A DNA stretch of 64,000 nt. Origin: Sphingopyxis chilensis. GTDB taxonomy: Bacteria; Pseudomonadota; Alphaproteobacteria; Sphingomonadales; Sphingomonadaceae. The stretch is from contig NZ_CP142394.1 of NCBI RefSeq assembly GCF_035930445.1, positions 3,815,501-3,879,500 on the forward strand, given 5' to 3'. Both the position numbers and the translations under genes were made by a program. The first letter of the stretch is position 1. Every line of letters begins with the position of its first letter. The notes under the pieces were generated by a model. It saw only the letters and a list, made by a program, of their open reading frames with translations. It was not told the origin of the DNA and did not search any database. Shown piece by piece: positions 25,443-33,415 of the stretch.

Positions 25443-26393
25443 CTATGCGCCCGGCACGCCGAGCAATTGCGCCTGGGCCTGGAGCCGCCCTGCCGCCGCG
25501 GGGTTGGCCGCGACGCCGTCCTTCAGCGCCTGCGCCGCCTTCGCCGTCTCGCCCAGCGTCATGCGGCTGCGCATCAGCATGATCCAGCGGTCCACGTCGG
25601 CCGGATTGGCCTTGAGCTTGGCCTCAAGCCCGCTCACCATGCCCTCGATCATCGCATCCTGCTGGCCTTTGGGGAGCTGCGACGCGGCTTCCATGTCGGC
25701 GCGGCTCGGCCCCGGAATCGCGCGCGCGGCGACGGGCATTTCGTCGGCGGTGAGCGGTCGCGGCCGGGTGCTGGCAAGGCGCGTGGCAACCTCGATCTTG
25801 TGGATCGCGCCGACCTGTTCGATCGTGCGGCGCAGGTCCGCTTCCCACGGCGCGCCTCGCGGCGTGTCGGCGAGCAGCGCGAACCAGTCGTCGATCGCGC
25901 CCTGGTGGTCACCGCCGATGTCTTTCCGGACCGCGAGAAAATAGCGCGCGCGCGGATCCCTCGCGTCGAGCGCGATCGCCTTGTCGAACGCTTGCGAAGC
26001 GGCGGCGGGCATCGGGTCGCTGTCGCTCGCCATCACGCGCGCCTCGCCCAGCGCCGACCACAATCCCGCCGATTCGGGTGAGAGGGCCACGGCCTTGTCA
26101 TACGCCGCGATGGCGCCCGCGAAATCGCCGAGGTCGAATTTTGCCGCGCCGAGCGCGGTCCACGCATCGGCGCTGTTCGGTTCGCGCTGCGCTCGCGTTT
26201 CGAGCGCGGCGAGCTGGTCGGAGGGCGCGGCAGCGGTTTCGCTGGCCGGAGCGGCGGCCGATGGCGCGGCATCGCGCCAGATCGCATAGCCGACCGCCGC
26301 AGCGAGCAGCACGAAGGCGGCGATCAGTATCGCACGATTGGTACGCGTCATGCCGCGCTTCGCGTCTTCGGCCATCTTGTCGCCCTCGCTCAT
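25443..26393 (-). CDS. TPR protein resembling the CcmI/CycH cytochrome c maturation factor
   Basis: This 316-residue protein has a short cytoplasmic N-terminus, one membrane segment (about residues 20-38, ILIAAFVLLAAAVGYAIW) and a periplasmic part with TPR-like repeats (NSADAWTALGAAKFDLGDFAGAIAAYDKAVALSPESAGLWSALGEARV). The end has another repeat pair, LKANPADVDRWIMLMRSRMTLGETAKAAQALKDG, typical of CycH/CcmI. CcmI holds apocytochromes for haem attachment. It is not within a ccm operon here. It lies divergent from gdhA, close to the multihaem cytochrome cluster, which may hint at a dedicated chaperone, but other TPR roles are possible. Confidence 0.7.
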   Translation of the reverse strand: MSEGDKMAEDAKRGMTRTNRAILIAAFVLLAAAVGYAIWRDAAPSAAAPASETAAAPSDQLAALETRAQREPNSADAWTALGAAKFDLGDFAGAIAAYDKAVALSPESAGLWSALGEARVMASDSDPMPAAASQAFDKAIALDARDPRARYFLAVRKDIGGDHQGAIDDWFALLADTPRGAPWEADLRRTIEQVGAIHKIEVATRLASTRPRPLTADEMPVAARAIPGPSRADMEAASQLPKGQQDAMIEGMVSGLEAKLKANPADVDRWIMLMRSRMTLGETAKAAQALKDGVAANPAAAGRLQAQAQLLGVPGA

Positions 26394-26549
26394 TTTTGCC
26401 CCTCTTTTACGCGATGTGAAAAATGCGGGCTGTGCGCGCCGTCATATTGCCTTTGTTTGGCGATGGTGTAGCCTTTGGCATACAAGGTCGGTCAACGATA
26501 AAATCGTCAGGGGTCGCACCGGCTTTCCCAGTCAGCAGGGGAGGGGTGC

Positions 26550-27905
26550 ATGGCAATTTCGGATCACGTCGATTTCGCGACGTTCATGGAGGGCGTGAAA
26601 AGGCGCAACCCGGGCCAGCCCGAGTTCGTCCAGGCGGTGCAGGAAGTGTCCGAGGACATTTTCGATTTCATCGCCGACAAGGAAGAATATCACGCGCAGC
26701 AGATATTGCGCCGCATCGCCGAGCCCGATCGCGTCGTGTCCTTCCGCGTCTGCTGGGAGGATGACAACGGCAATATCCGCGTCCAGCGCGGCTGGCGCGT
26801 CCAGAACAACAACGCGATCGGCCCGTACAAGGGCGGCATCCGTTTCCACCCGAGCGTCACCGAAAGCGTGCTCAAATTCCTCGCCTTCGAACAGACGTTC
26901 AAGAATGCGCTGACCGGCCTGCCGATGGGCGGCGGCAAGGGCGGGTCGAATTTCAATCCCAAGGGCAAGAGCGTGCGCGAGATCATGCGCTTTTGCCAGA
27001 GCTTCATGACCGAGCTGTATCGCCACATCGGCGCGGACATCGACGTGCCGGCGGGCGACATCGGCGTCGGCGGGCGCGAGATCGGCTTCATGTTCGGCCA
27101 GTATAAGCGCATCACCAACGAATTTACCGGGGTGCTCACCGGCAAGGGGCTCGAATGGGGCGGCTCGCTGATCCGCACCGAGGCCACGGGTTATGGCGCG
27201 GTCTATTTCCTCGCCAACATGCTCGCGGCGAAGGGGCAGGATCTGGTCGGCAAGACCGCCGTGATTTCGGGTTCGGGCAATGTCGCGACGCATGCGGCCG
27301 AAAAGATCGTGCAATTGGGCGGCAAGGTGCTGACGCTGTCCGATTCGGGCGGTTTCATCCACGACCCCGACGGGATCACGCAGGACAAGATCGACTGGGT
27401 AAAGGCACACAAGACGCACCGCCGCGGGCGGATCGAGGAATATTGCGAGGAGTTCAAAAGCGCGACCTTTACCCCCGGCAAGACGCCGTGGGGGGTGAAG
27501 TGCGATGTCGCGCTGCCGTGCGCGACGCAGAACGAGCTGCTCGGCGAGGATGCGAAGACGCTGGTCAAGAATGGCTGCATCGCGGTCAGCGAAGGCGCCA
27601 ACATGCCGACCAACCTCGACGGGGTGCATGTCTTCAAGGATGCGAAGATCATGTTCGCGCCCGGCAAGGCCGCCAATGCCGGCGGCGTCGCGGTGTCGGG
27701 ACTCGAGATGAGTCAGAACAGCGGCCGCCGCAGCTGGAGCGAGGGCGAACTGCAACAGATGCTGAAAGACATCATGGACGGCATCCACGCGCGCTGCCTG
27801 ACCTATGGCGACCAGGGCGACGGCTATATTGATTATGTGAAGGGCGCCAATATCGCGGGATTCAAGAAGGTTGCCGACGCGATGTTGGCTTTCGGGGTGG
27901 TGTAA
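26550..27905 (+). CDS. gdhA: Glutamate dehydrogenase, NADP-type
   Basis: The 451-residue enzyme interconverts glutamate with 2-oxoglutarate and ammonia. It has the substrate-binding strand GPYKGGIRFHPSV, the catalytic lysine region GLPMGGGKGGSNFNPKGKS, and the dinucleotide fold with VISGSGNVATHAAEKI. The length and the C-terminal GANIAGFKKVADAMLAFGVV fit the hexameric class I NADP enzymes. With putA upstream, the pair forms a route from proline to central metabolism or nitrogen assimilation. The ATG has AGGGGAGG upstream. The next gene begins 49 bases on without a clear terminator. Confidence 0.96.
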   Translation: MAISDHVDFATFMEGVKRRNPGQPEFVQAVQEVSEDIFDFIADKEEYHAQQILRRIAEPDRVVSFRVCWEDDNGNIRVQRGWRVQNNNAIGPYKGGIRFHPSVTESVLKFLAFEQTFKNALTGLPMGGGKGGSNFNPKGKSVREIMRFCQSFMTELYRHIGADIDVPAGDIGVGGREIGFMFGQYKRITNEFTGVLTGKGLEWGGSLIRTEATGYGAVYFLANMLAAKGQDLVGKTAVISGSGNVATHAAEKIVQLGGKVLTLSDSGGFIHDPDGITQDKIDWVKAHKTHRRGRIEEYCEEFKSATFTPGKTPWGVKCDVALPCATQNELLGEDAKTLVKNGCIAVSEGANMPTNLDGVHVFKDAKIMFAPGKAANAGGVAVSGLEMSQNSGRRSWSEGELQQMLKDIMDGIHARCLTYGDQGDGYIDYVKGANIAGFKKVADAMLAFGVV

Positions 27906-27954
27906 TTCGGCCCAAGGCGTAAAAGCGCCGGGTTGGGGAAAAGGGGTATTGCGG

Positions 27955-29388
27955 ATGACGGCGCACGCTGGGAAGGAGCGCGGCGATCGACCTTGGACGG
28001 CATTTGCCGTCCTCGTCGCGATGCTGTGCGCGCTGGCGATTGCCGCCTTCATTTTTGCTCCGCCCGCGCGGTCACAGGGCGAAAGCGGCGCGCGCTACAC
28101 GGGCGTCGCATCCTGCGCGGGATCGACCTGTCATGGCCGGATGGAGGGCGATGGCACAATCGTCCGCCAGGACGAGCTGATGCGCTGGCAGGAACCCTCG
28201 ACCCCCGGCGGCGCGCACAGCCGCGCCTGGGCGGTGCTGAACAATAACCGCAGCCAGTTCATCGCGCGCAACCTTGGTATCGGCGATCCCGCCAAGGCGC
28301 AGATGTGCCTTGGGTGCCACAGCACGACGGGCACGGCGCGCGCGGTCCCCGCCGAGGACGGCGTCGGATGCGAATCGTGCCACGGACCTGCGGGCGGCTG
28401 GCTCGCGAGCCATTATGCCGGGGTCGGCACCAACGCCGATCCCGACCGCGAAATGCGCGACAAGCATCTCGCCAACCTGTCGGCGGGGCTGAAGAAGCTT
28501 GAGGATCCGGTCGTGCGCGCGGGCGTGTGCGTCGATTGCCACTTCGGTTCGGCGGCCGACGGCCAGTTCGTCACCCACCGCATCATGGCCGCGGGGCATC
28601 CGCGTATCTCGTTCGAGCTCGACCTCTTCTCTTCGCTCCAGGCGCATCATCAGGAGGATGGTGATTATGGCTGGCGCAAGTTCGGCGCGGCGGGCCGGCG
28701 CACCGATCATGTCCAGATGTGGGCGGTGGGGCAGGCGACCGCGCTCGAGCGCAGCCTCGCGCTGTTTCAGACGCGGCGCGGGACCGAGGGGATATTCCCC
28801 GAATTCACTTTCCTCGACTGTCACAGCTGCCACCGCCGTATCTTCGACCAGGCGAAGCCCGTCCGCACCGGGCTCGACAATCCGGGCCGGTCGATCCCCG
28901 AAGGCATGCCGCCCTATAATGACGAGAATCTGATCATGCTCGCCGCTGCCGCACGCATGGCGTCGCCCGCGCTCGCCGAGCAGCTCGCGGCACGCACAGC
29001 GGCGTTTCACAAGGCCATGGCGAGCGATCGGGCGAGTGCGGTCGCGGCGGCGGCGCAGTTGGCGCAGACGGTGGCGGCACTCAAGAGCGCCTTCGCCTCG
29101 CGCAATTTCTCGGGCGCCGATGCGTTCGCGATGGTCGATGCGATCTCGGCGAAGGCGATCAGCGATCGTTACACCGACTATTCGGGGTCGCAGCAGGCCG
29201 TCATGGGGGTCGATACGTTGCTCAACGCGATGGTGTCGTCGGGGCGCGTCACCGTGGGCGCGGCGGCGGGAATCCGCGGCGACATCGACCGCGCCTATGC
29301 CGCGGTGAAGGACCCCAATGCCTATAAGCCCTCAGAATTCCAGGCTTCGTTCGGCAGCGCGGTGCGCGCGATCGGGGCGCTGCGGTAA
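27955..29388 (+). CDS. Multihaem cytochrome c, c554-like (five haem sites)
   Basis: The 477-residue protein begins with a membrane segment (about residues 20-42) that is either an uncleaved anchor or a signal peptide with cleavage near ARSQG. Haem sites: CAGSTCH near residue 54 (CX4CH), then CLGCH (~117), CESCH (~138), CVDCH (~192) and CHSCH (~288). The order and HGPAGGW-type spacing resemble the cytochrome c554 family. There is no CxxCK, so it is not an NrfA nitrite reductase. The last 150 residues are haem-free helices. The ATG at 27955 is preceded by AAAAGGGG; the frame is open further upstream but overlaps gdhA. It is the first gene of the four-gene electron-transfer locus; the next starts 3 bases after its stop. 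Confidence 0.88.
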   Translation: MTAHAGKERGDRPWTAFAVLVAMLCALAIAAFIFAPPARSQGESGARYTGVASCAGSTCHGRMEGDGTIVRQDELMRWQEPSTPGGAHSRAWAVLNNNRSQFIARNLGIGDPAKAQMCLGCHSTTGTARAVPAEDGVGCESCHGPAGGWLASHYAGVGTNADPDREMRDKHLANLSAGLKKLEDPVVRAGVCVDCHFGSAADGQFVTHRIMAAGHPRISFELDLFSSLQAHHQEDGDYGWRKFGAAGRRTDHVQMWAVGQATALERSLALFQTRRGTEGIFPEFTFLDCHSCHRRIFDQAKPVRTGLDNPGRSIPEGMPPYNDENLIMLAAAARMASPALAEQLAARTAAFHKAMASDRASAVAAAAQLAQTVAALKSAFASRNFSGADAFAMVDAISAKAISDRYTDYSGSQQAVMGVDTLLNAMVSSGRVTVGAAAGIRGDIDRAYAAVKDPNAYKPSEFQASFGSAVRAIGALR

Positions 29389-29391
29389 GCC

Positions 29392-31368
29392 ATGCGAAGC
29401 AAAGCCCGTCTTTTCCGTTCGGCCGCCCTTGCTGCAATGGGCGCCTTGTTGCTGACATCGTGCGGCGGCGGCGGCGGGGGCAGCACGCCGGCCCCGACAC
29501 CCACGCCGACGCCCACACCAACCCCGACGTCGACGGGCGGCCTCTACACCCCGCCCGCCGCCGAGGCGCTCACCACGACCGAGGTCGAGCGCGTGCTCGC
29601 GCAGGCGATATCGGAAGCACAGGCGCGGGGTCTGCCGTCGGTGATCGCGGTGACCGACCGCGTCGGCAATGTGCTCGGCGTCTTCCGCATGACCGGCGCG
29701 CGCGCGACCGCGACGACCGCTCCCGCGCCCAATGGCGACAATATCGACGCGCAAAACGTTACCTTTCCGGCCGAGGGCGGCGCGATCGCGAAAGCGGTGA
29801 CCGGCGCCTATCTGTCGAGCGGCGGCAACGCCTTTTCGACGCGCACCGCGAGCCAGATCGTCCAGGAACATTTCCCGCCCGCGCCGACGACGGTCGGCCT
29901 CGAAAGCGGTCCCTTGTTCGGCGTGCAGTTCAGCCAGCTGCCGTGCAGCGACCTGTCGGCGCGTTTCGGCGCACCCGGCGCAGCGGCGCTGATCGGCCCC
30001 AAACGCTCGCCGCTCGGCCTTGCTGCCGATCCGGGCGGGCTGCCGCTCTACAAGAATGGCGTGCTCGTCGGCGGTATCGGGGTGATGGGCGACGGCGTTT
30101 ATGGCAGCGATCCGAATATCCTCGATATCGACAATGACGCGGAAGAGTTTATCGCACTCGCGGGCACGCGCGGCTTCGAGCCGCCGTCGACGATCACCGC
30201 CGACAAGATCACCGTCGACGGGACGAGCCTGCGCTTTTCGGATGCGACCTTCGCAGGGGTGATGAGCAGCGGCGGCGCGAGCTTTGCGAGCCTCAATGGT
30301 ACTGCGGGCAATCTCGTCGCAGTGACCGGCTATGCCAATGCCGCGGTCACCGCGGGGATCGCCTATGGCACCGAAGCGTCGGGCATCCGCGCCTCGACGG
30401 CGGCCGAATTTTCCAACCGCGACGCGTTCGTGCTGACCGACGGCAGCGGCACGAACCGCTACCCGCTGCGCGCCGGCACCGACGGCGCCACGAACAGCGC
30501 CCCGCTGACGCAGGCCGAGGCGCGCGCGGTGCTCGAGGAAACCTTCGCGGTGATGAGCCGCGCGCGCGCGCAGATCCGCCGCCCGCTCGACAGCCGCGCG
30601 CAGGTGACGATCAGCATCGTCGACACGCACGGCGCGGTGCTCGGCATCGTGCGTTCGCCCGATGCGCCGATCTTCGGCACGGACGTATCGTTGCAGAAAG
30701 CGCGCACCGCGGCTTTCTTCTCGGGCGCACAGGCGGGGACCGAACTCAGCGCCAATGCCAGCGCCGATGTCCGCCAGTTCGTGCCCGCCGTGCGAAGCTT
30801 CCTGAACGATCCGGCGGCGCTGACCGGCACGATCGCCTTTGCCGACCGCTCGGGGGGCAATCTGTCGCGGCCCTATTTCCCCGACGGTGAGGTGGGCCGT
30901 CCGCACGGGCCGCTGTCGCGCCCGATCGCGCAGTTCAATCCCTTCTCGACCGGGCTGCAATCGGCGCTGATCATCGGCAATCTCGGCACGCATCTGGGCT
31001 TTGTTTCGGGCGCCAGCCCGACCGATACGCCGGCGCGCTGCACGACGCTGCCCGATGTCGCGGCGGGGCAGAACCGACTGCAGAACGGGATCCAGATCTT
31101 CCCCGGCTCGGTCCCCATCTATCGCGGCAACCAGCTGGTGGGCGCGATCGGCGTCTCGGGCGACGGCATCGACCAGGACGACATGATCAGCTTTTTGGGG
31201 ACGCATAATGGCGGCGCGCGCGTCGGCGGCATCGGTAATGCGCCCAAGGCGATTCGCGCGGACACGATCGTCGTCAATGTCGGCGCGGGAGTTCGCCTGC
31301 GTTACATCAGCTGTCCCTTCGCGCCGTTCCTCGACACGGCGCAGCAGAATGTCTGCGACGGGCTATAG
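29392..31368 (+). CDS. Lipoprotein with two GlcG/HbpS-like (DUF336) domains
   Basis: A lipoprotein signal peptide ends in the lipobox LLTSC (Cys24), followed by GGGGGG and a (TP)n linker (residues ~34-46), the usual tether of a surface- or periplasm-exposed lipoprotein. Two similar regions follow. Domain 1 starts LTTTEVERVLAQAISEAQARG with VIAVTDRVGNVLGVFRM and ends in GGIGVMGDGV. Domain 2 starts LTQAEARAVLEETF with VTISIVDTHGAVLGIVRS, GTDVSLQKARTAAFFSG and VGAIGVSGDGIDQDD. These are GlcG/HbpS signatures; some members bind haem or cobalamin. Each half ends with an IxADxIxV strand pair. At 658 residues each copy has long insertions compared with the ~140-residue family norm. The position between two multihaem cytochromes suggests an electron-transfer or haem-handling role. 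Confidence 0.82.
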   Translation: MRSKARLFRSAALAAMGALLLTSCGGGGGGSTPAPTPTPTPTPTPTSTGGLYTPPAAEALTTTEVERVLAQAISEAQARGLPSVIAVTDRVGNVLGVFRMTGARATATTAPAPNGDNIDAQNVTFPAEGGAIAKAVTGAYLSSGGNAFSTRTASQIVQEHFPPAPTTVGLESGPLFGVQFSQLPCSDLSARFGAPGAAALIGPKRSPLGLAADPGGLPLYKNGVLVGGIGVMGDGVYGSDPNILDIDNDAEEFIALAGTRGFEPPSTITADKITVDGTSLRFSDATFAGVMSSGGASFASLNGTAGNLVAVTGYANAAVTAGIAYGTEASGIRASTAAEFSNRDAFVLTDGSGTNRYPLRAGTDGATNSAPLTQAEARAVLEETFAVMSRARAQIRRPLDSRAQVTISIVDTHGAVLGIVRSPDAPIFGTDVSLQKARTAAFFSGAQAGTELSANASADVRQFVPAVRSFLNDPAALTGTIAFADRSGGNLSRPYFPDGEVGRPHGPLSRPIAQFNPFSTGLQSALIIGNLGTHLGFVSGASPTDTPARCTTLPDVAAGQNRLQNGIQIFPGSVPIYRGNQLVGAIGVSGDGIDQDDMISFLGTHNGGARVGGIGNAPKAIRADTIVVNVGAGVRLRYISCPFAPFLDTAQQNVCDGL

Positions 31369-31371
31369 GCG

Positions 31372-33303
31372 ATGATGACGGGGGGCAGCCTTTGGCCGGT
31401 CATCGCGACACTCGCGGCGCAAGGCGCGCCGGAGGCTGAGGCGTTGCCGCCGCCGCCCGCGCCCGAAGACCCGCCGGTCGCGGGCGATGCCGCGCCCGCC
31501 GAGCAGCCCGCCGACGAGCTGATCCCGCCGCCGCCGCCCGTCAATTGGCAGGAGATGGTCAAGGACGATCTGGTCACCGAGATTATCGAGGGCCGCCGCC
31601 GCCCCGGCTATCGCCCCGACTTGCCCGACGCGCTCAGCCAGGACAATGTCGGCGCGCTACGTCCGCCGCCGCCGCAGGCGTTTCCGGGGATGGAGGATCA
31701 GCTGCCCGTCCCAGACCGCTGGCGCCTGATCGAGACATTGGGCGTGGTTAAGGAACGCTGGTTCGATCCCTATCACCAGAATACGTACAAGGGCGACCGC
31801 GCGATCGACCGCAGCAAGGTCAAATGGCTGCCGATCAAGGGCGACGACTGGTTTTTTGTCGCCAATGCGGTGTCCGATACGGTGTTCGAACCGCGCACCT
31901 TCCCGATTCCCGTCGGCGTCCAGACGACCGAGCGGCCGGGCAGCCTCGACGTGTTCGGCAAGGATCGCAGCTTCGTTTTTGCGCAGACCTTCATCGCCGG
32001 CGCGGCGCTGATCAAGGGTTCGACCGCGTTCAAGCCGCCCGACATCGAATATCGCGTCACGCTCGCCTATCAGGCAAATTATGTCGACGTGCCCGAACGG
32101 CGCGTGCTCGACGTGCGCCCGTCGAAGGCGAGCCATCGTTACGACAGCTTCCTCGGCGTGCAGGAGCTGTTCGTCGACAAGCATCTCGGCAACACGTCCG
32201 ACCGCTATGATTTCTATTCGATCCGCGTCGGCATCCAGCCGTTCCAGAGCGATTTTCGCGGCTTCCTGTTCAACGACAGCCAGCTTGGTATCCGCCTGTT
32301 CGGCAACCGCGACAATAATCGCTTCCAATATAATCTCGCGGCGTTCTGGCGGCTCGAAAAGGATACCAATTCGGGCCTCAACGACATAACCCAGACGCCG
32401 CGCGACGATTTCATCTTTATCGGCAACCTTTATCGCCAGGATTTTCCGGTCGTCGGGCTGACCAGCCAGATCAGCGTCACCTATAATATGAACCGCGAAA
32501 AGAATGACGTGCAGATCGACCATAATGGTTTCCCGGTGCGACCGGCGCTGCTCGGCGACCTGCGCGGGCGCGAATATGATGTCGTCTACCTCGGCTACAG
32601 CGCCGATGGGCGGATCGGGCGGATCAACCTGACCGCGAGTTTCTATGCCGCGCTGGGCGAGGACCGGAACAGCTTCTTCACCAGCAAGCCCGCCGAAATC
32701 CGCGCGGGCTTTGGCGCGGTCGAACTCAGCTACGATCATGACTGGATGCGCTTCCGCCTGTCGGGCCTCTATGCGACCGGCGACGGCGACCCGTACAACA
32801 ACACCGAGGGCGGGTTCGACGCGATCTTTGAAAACCCGATCTTCGGCGGCGCCGACACGAGCTACTGGATCCGCCAGACGATCCCCTTCGCGGGCGGCGG
32901 GCGCGCGATTGCGATCAACGGGCGCAACGGCATTTTGAACTCGCTGCGCTCGTCGAAGGAAGAGGGGCAGTCGAACTTCAACAATCCGGGCACCGTCTTC
33001 ATCGGCGCGGGGGCCGATTTCGACCTGACCCCCGAGTTTCGCGTCAGCACCAATTTCAACCATCTGTGGTTTGCCGACACGTCGAGCTTGCAGGTGCTGC
33101 GCAGCGAAGGGTCGATCCCGAAGGATATCGGCTTCGACCTGTCGGTCGCGACGATCTGGCGCCCGAAAGCGACGCAGAATATCGTCGGGCGCCTCAGCGC
33201 CGCGGTGCTGCTGCCGGGTAAGGGATTCAAGGATCTGTTCGACAACAAGCAGAAGAACGACGCCTATGTGTCGATCCTCGCCAATGTGATCGTGAGTTTC
33301 TGA
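31372..33303 (+). CDS. Outer-membrane beta-barrel protein of the cytochrome locus
   Basis: The 643-residue protein has a short hydrophobic start (LWPVIATLAA), a proline/alanine-rich segment (residues ~20-60) and then a long stretch of alternating hydrophobic/aromatic strands. It ends in VIVSF; the terminal phenylalanine is the BAM recognition mark of outer-membrane proteins. Strand-like repeats such as RFQYNLAAFWRLEK and WMRFRLSGLYATGDG support a barrel of perhaps 16-22 strands. I recognise no specific porin family. It starts 3 bases after the lipoprotein gene. By analogy with porin-cytochrome systems it may sheathe a haem protein across the outer membrane. The signal peptide is weak, so the start could be mis-set, but no better start is seen. 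Confidence 0.75.
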   Translation: MMTGGSLWPVIATLAAQGAPEAEALPPPPAPEDPPVAGDAAPAEQPADELIPPPPPVNWQEMVKDDLVTEIIEGRRRPGYRPDLPDALSQDNVGALRPPPPQAFPGMEDQLPVPDRWRLIETLGVVKERWFDPYHQNTYKGDRAIDRSKVKWLPIKGDDWFFVANAVSDTVFEPRTFPIPVGVQTTERPGSLDVFGKDRSFVFAQTFIAGAALIKGSTAFKPPDIEYRVTLAYQANYVDVPERRVLDVRPSKASHRYDSFLGVQELFVDKHLGNTSDRYDFYSIRVGIQPFQSDFRGFLFNDSQLGIRLFGNRDNNRFQYNLAAFWRLEKDTNSGLNDITQTPRDDFIFIGNLYRQDFPVVGLTSQISVTYNMNREKNDVQIDHNGFPVRPALLGDLRGREYDVVYLGYSADGRIGRINLTASFYAALGEDRNSFFTSKPAEIRAGFGAVELSYDHDWMRFRLSGLYATGDGDPYNNTEGGFDAIFENPIFGGADTSYWIRQTIPFAGGGRAIAINGRNGILNSLRSSKEEGQSNFNNPGTVFIGAGADFDLTPEFRVSTNFNHLWFADTSSLQVLRSEGSIPKDIGFDLSVATIWRPKATQNIVGRLSAAVLLPGKGFKDLFDNKQKNDAYVSILANVIVSF

Positions 33304-33323
33304 TGGCGCTGTTCCCACATAAT

Positions 33324-33403
33324 CCGTTCGCGTCGAGCGAAGTCGAGATGCCCATCGGTCGCGCCTGCCTTCACGGCATCTCGACTTCGCTCGATGCGAA
33401 CCG
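33324..33403. repeat. Palindromic intergenic repeat, family A copy 2
   Basis: This copy has the same arms as the element at 525-607 (CCGTTCG...GAGCGAAGTCGAGATGCCC and the complement). It fills almost all of the 112-base gap between the beta-barrel gene and the decahaem gene, ending 12 bases before the latter's ATG. The folded RNA could insulate the two cistrons or stabilise the upstream message. Confidence 0.75.
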
Positions 33404-33415
33404 GGCCTGGGGCGA

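Noticed and set aside
27955..29388. Nitrite reductase (NrfA) or hydroxylamine oxidoreductase identity for the first cytochrome
   Set aside because: There is no CxxCK site, only five haem sites rather than eight, and the typical HAO tyrosine crosslink region is not seen.
29490..29540. Short tandem CCGACGCCCACA-like repeats as a CRISPR or minisatellite
   Set aside because: They encode the TP-rich linker of the lipoprotein, are in frame, and have no spacers.
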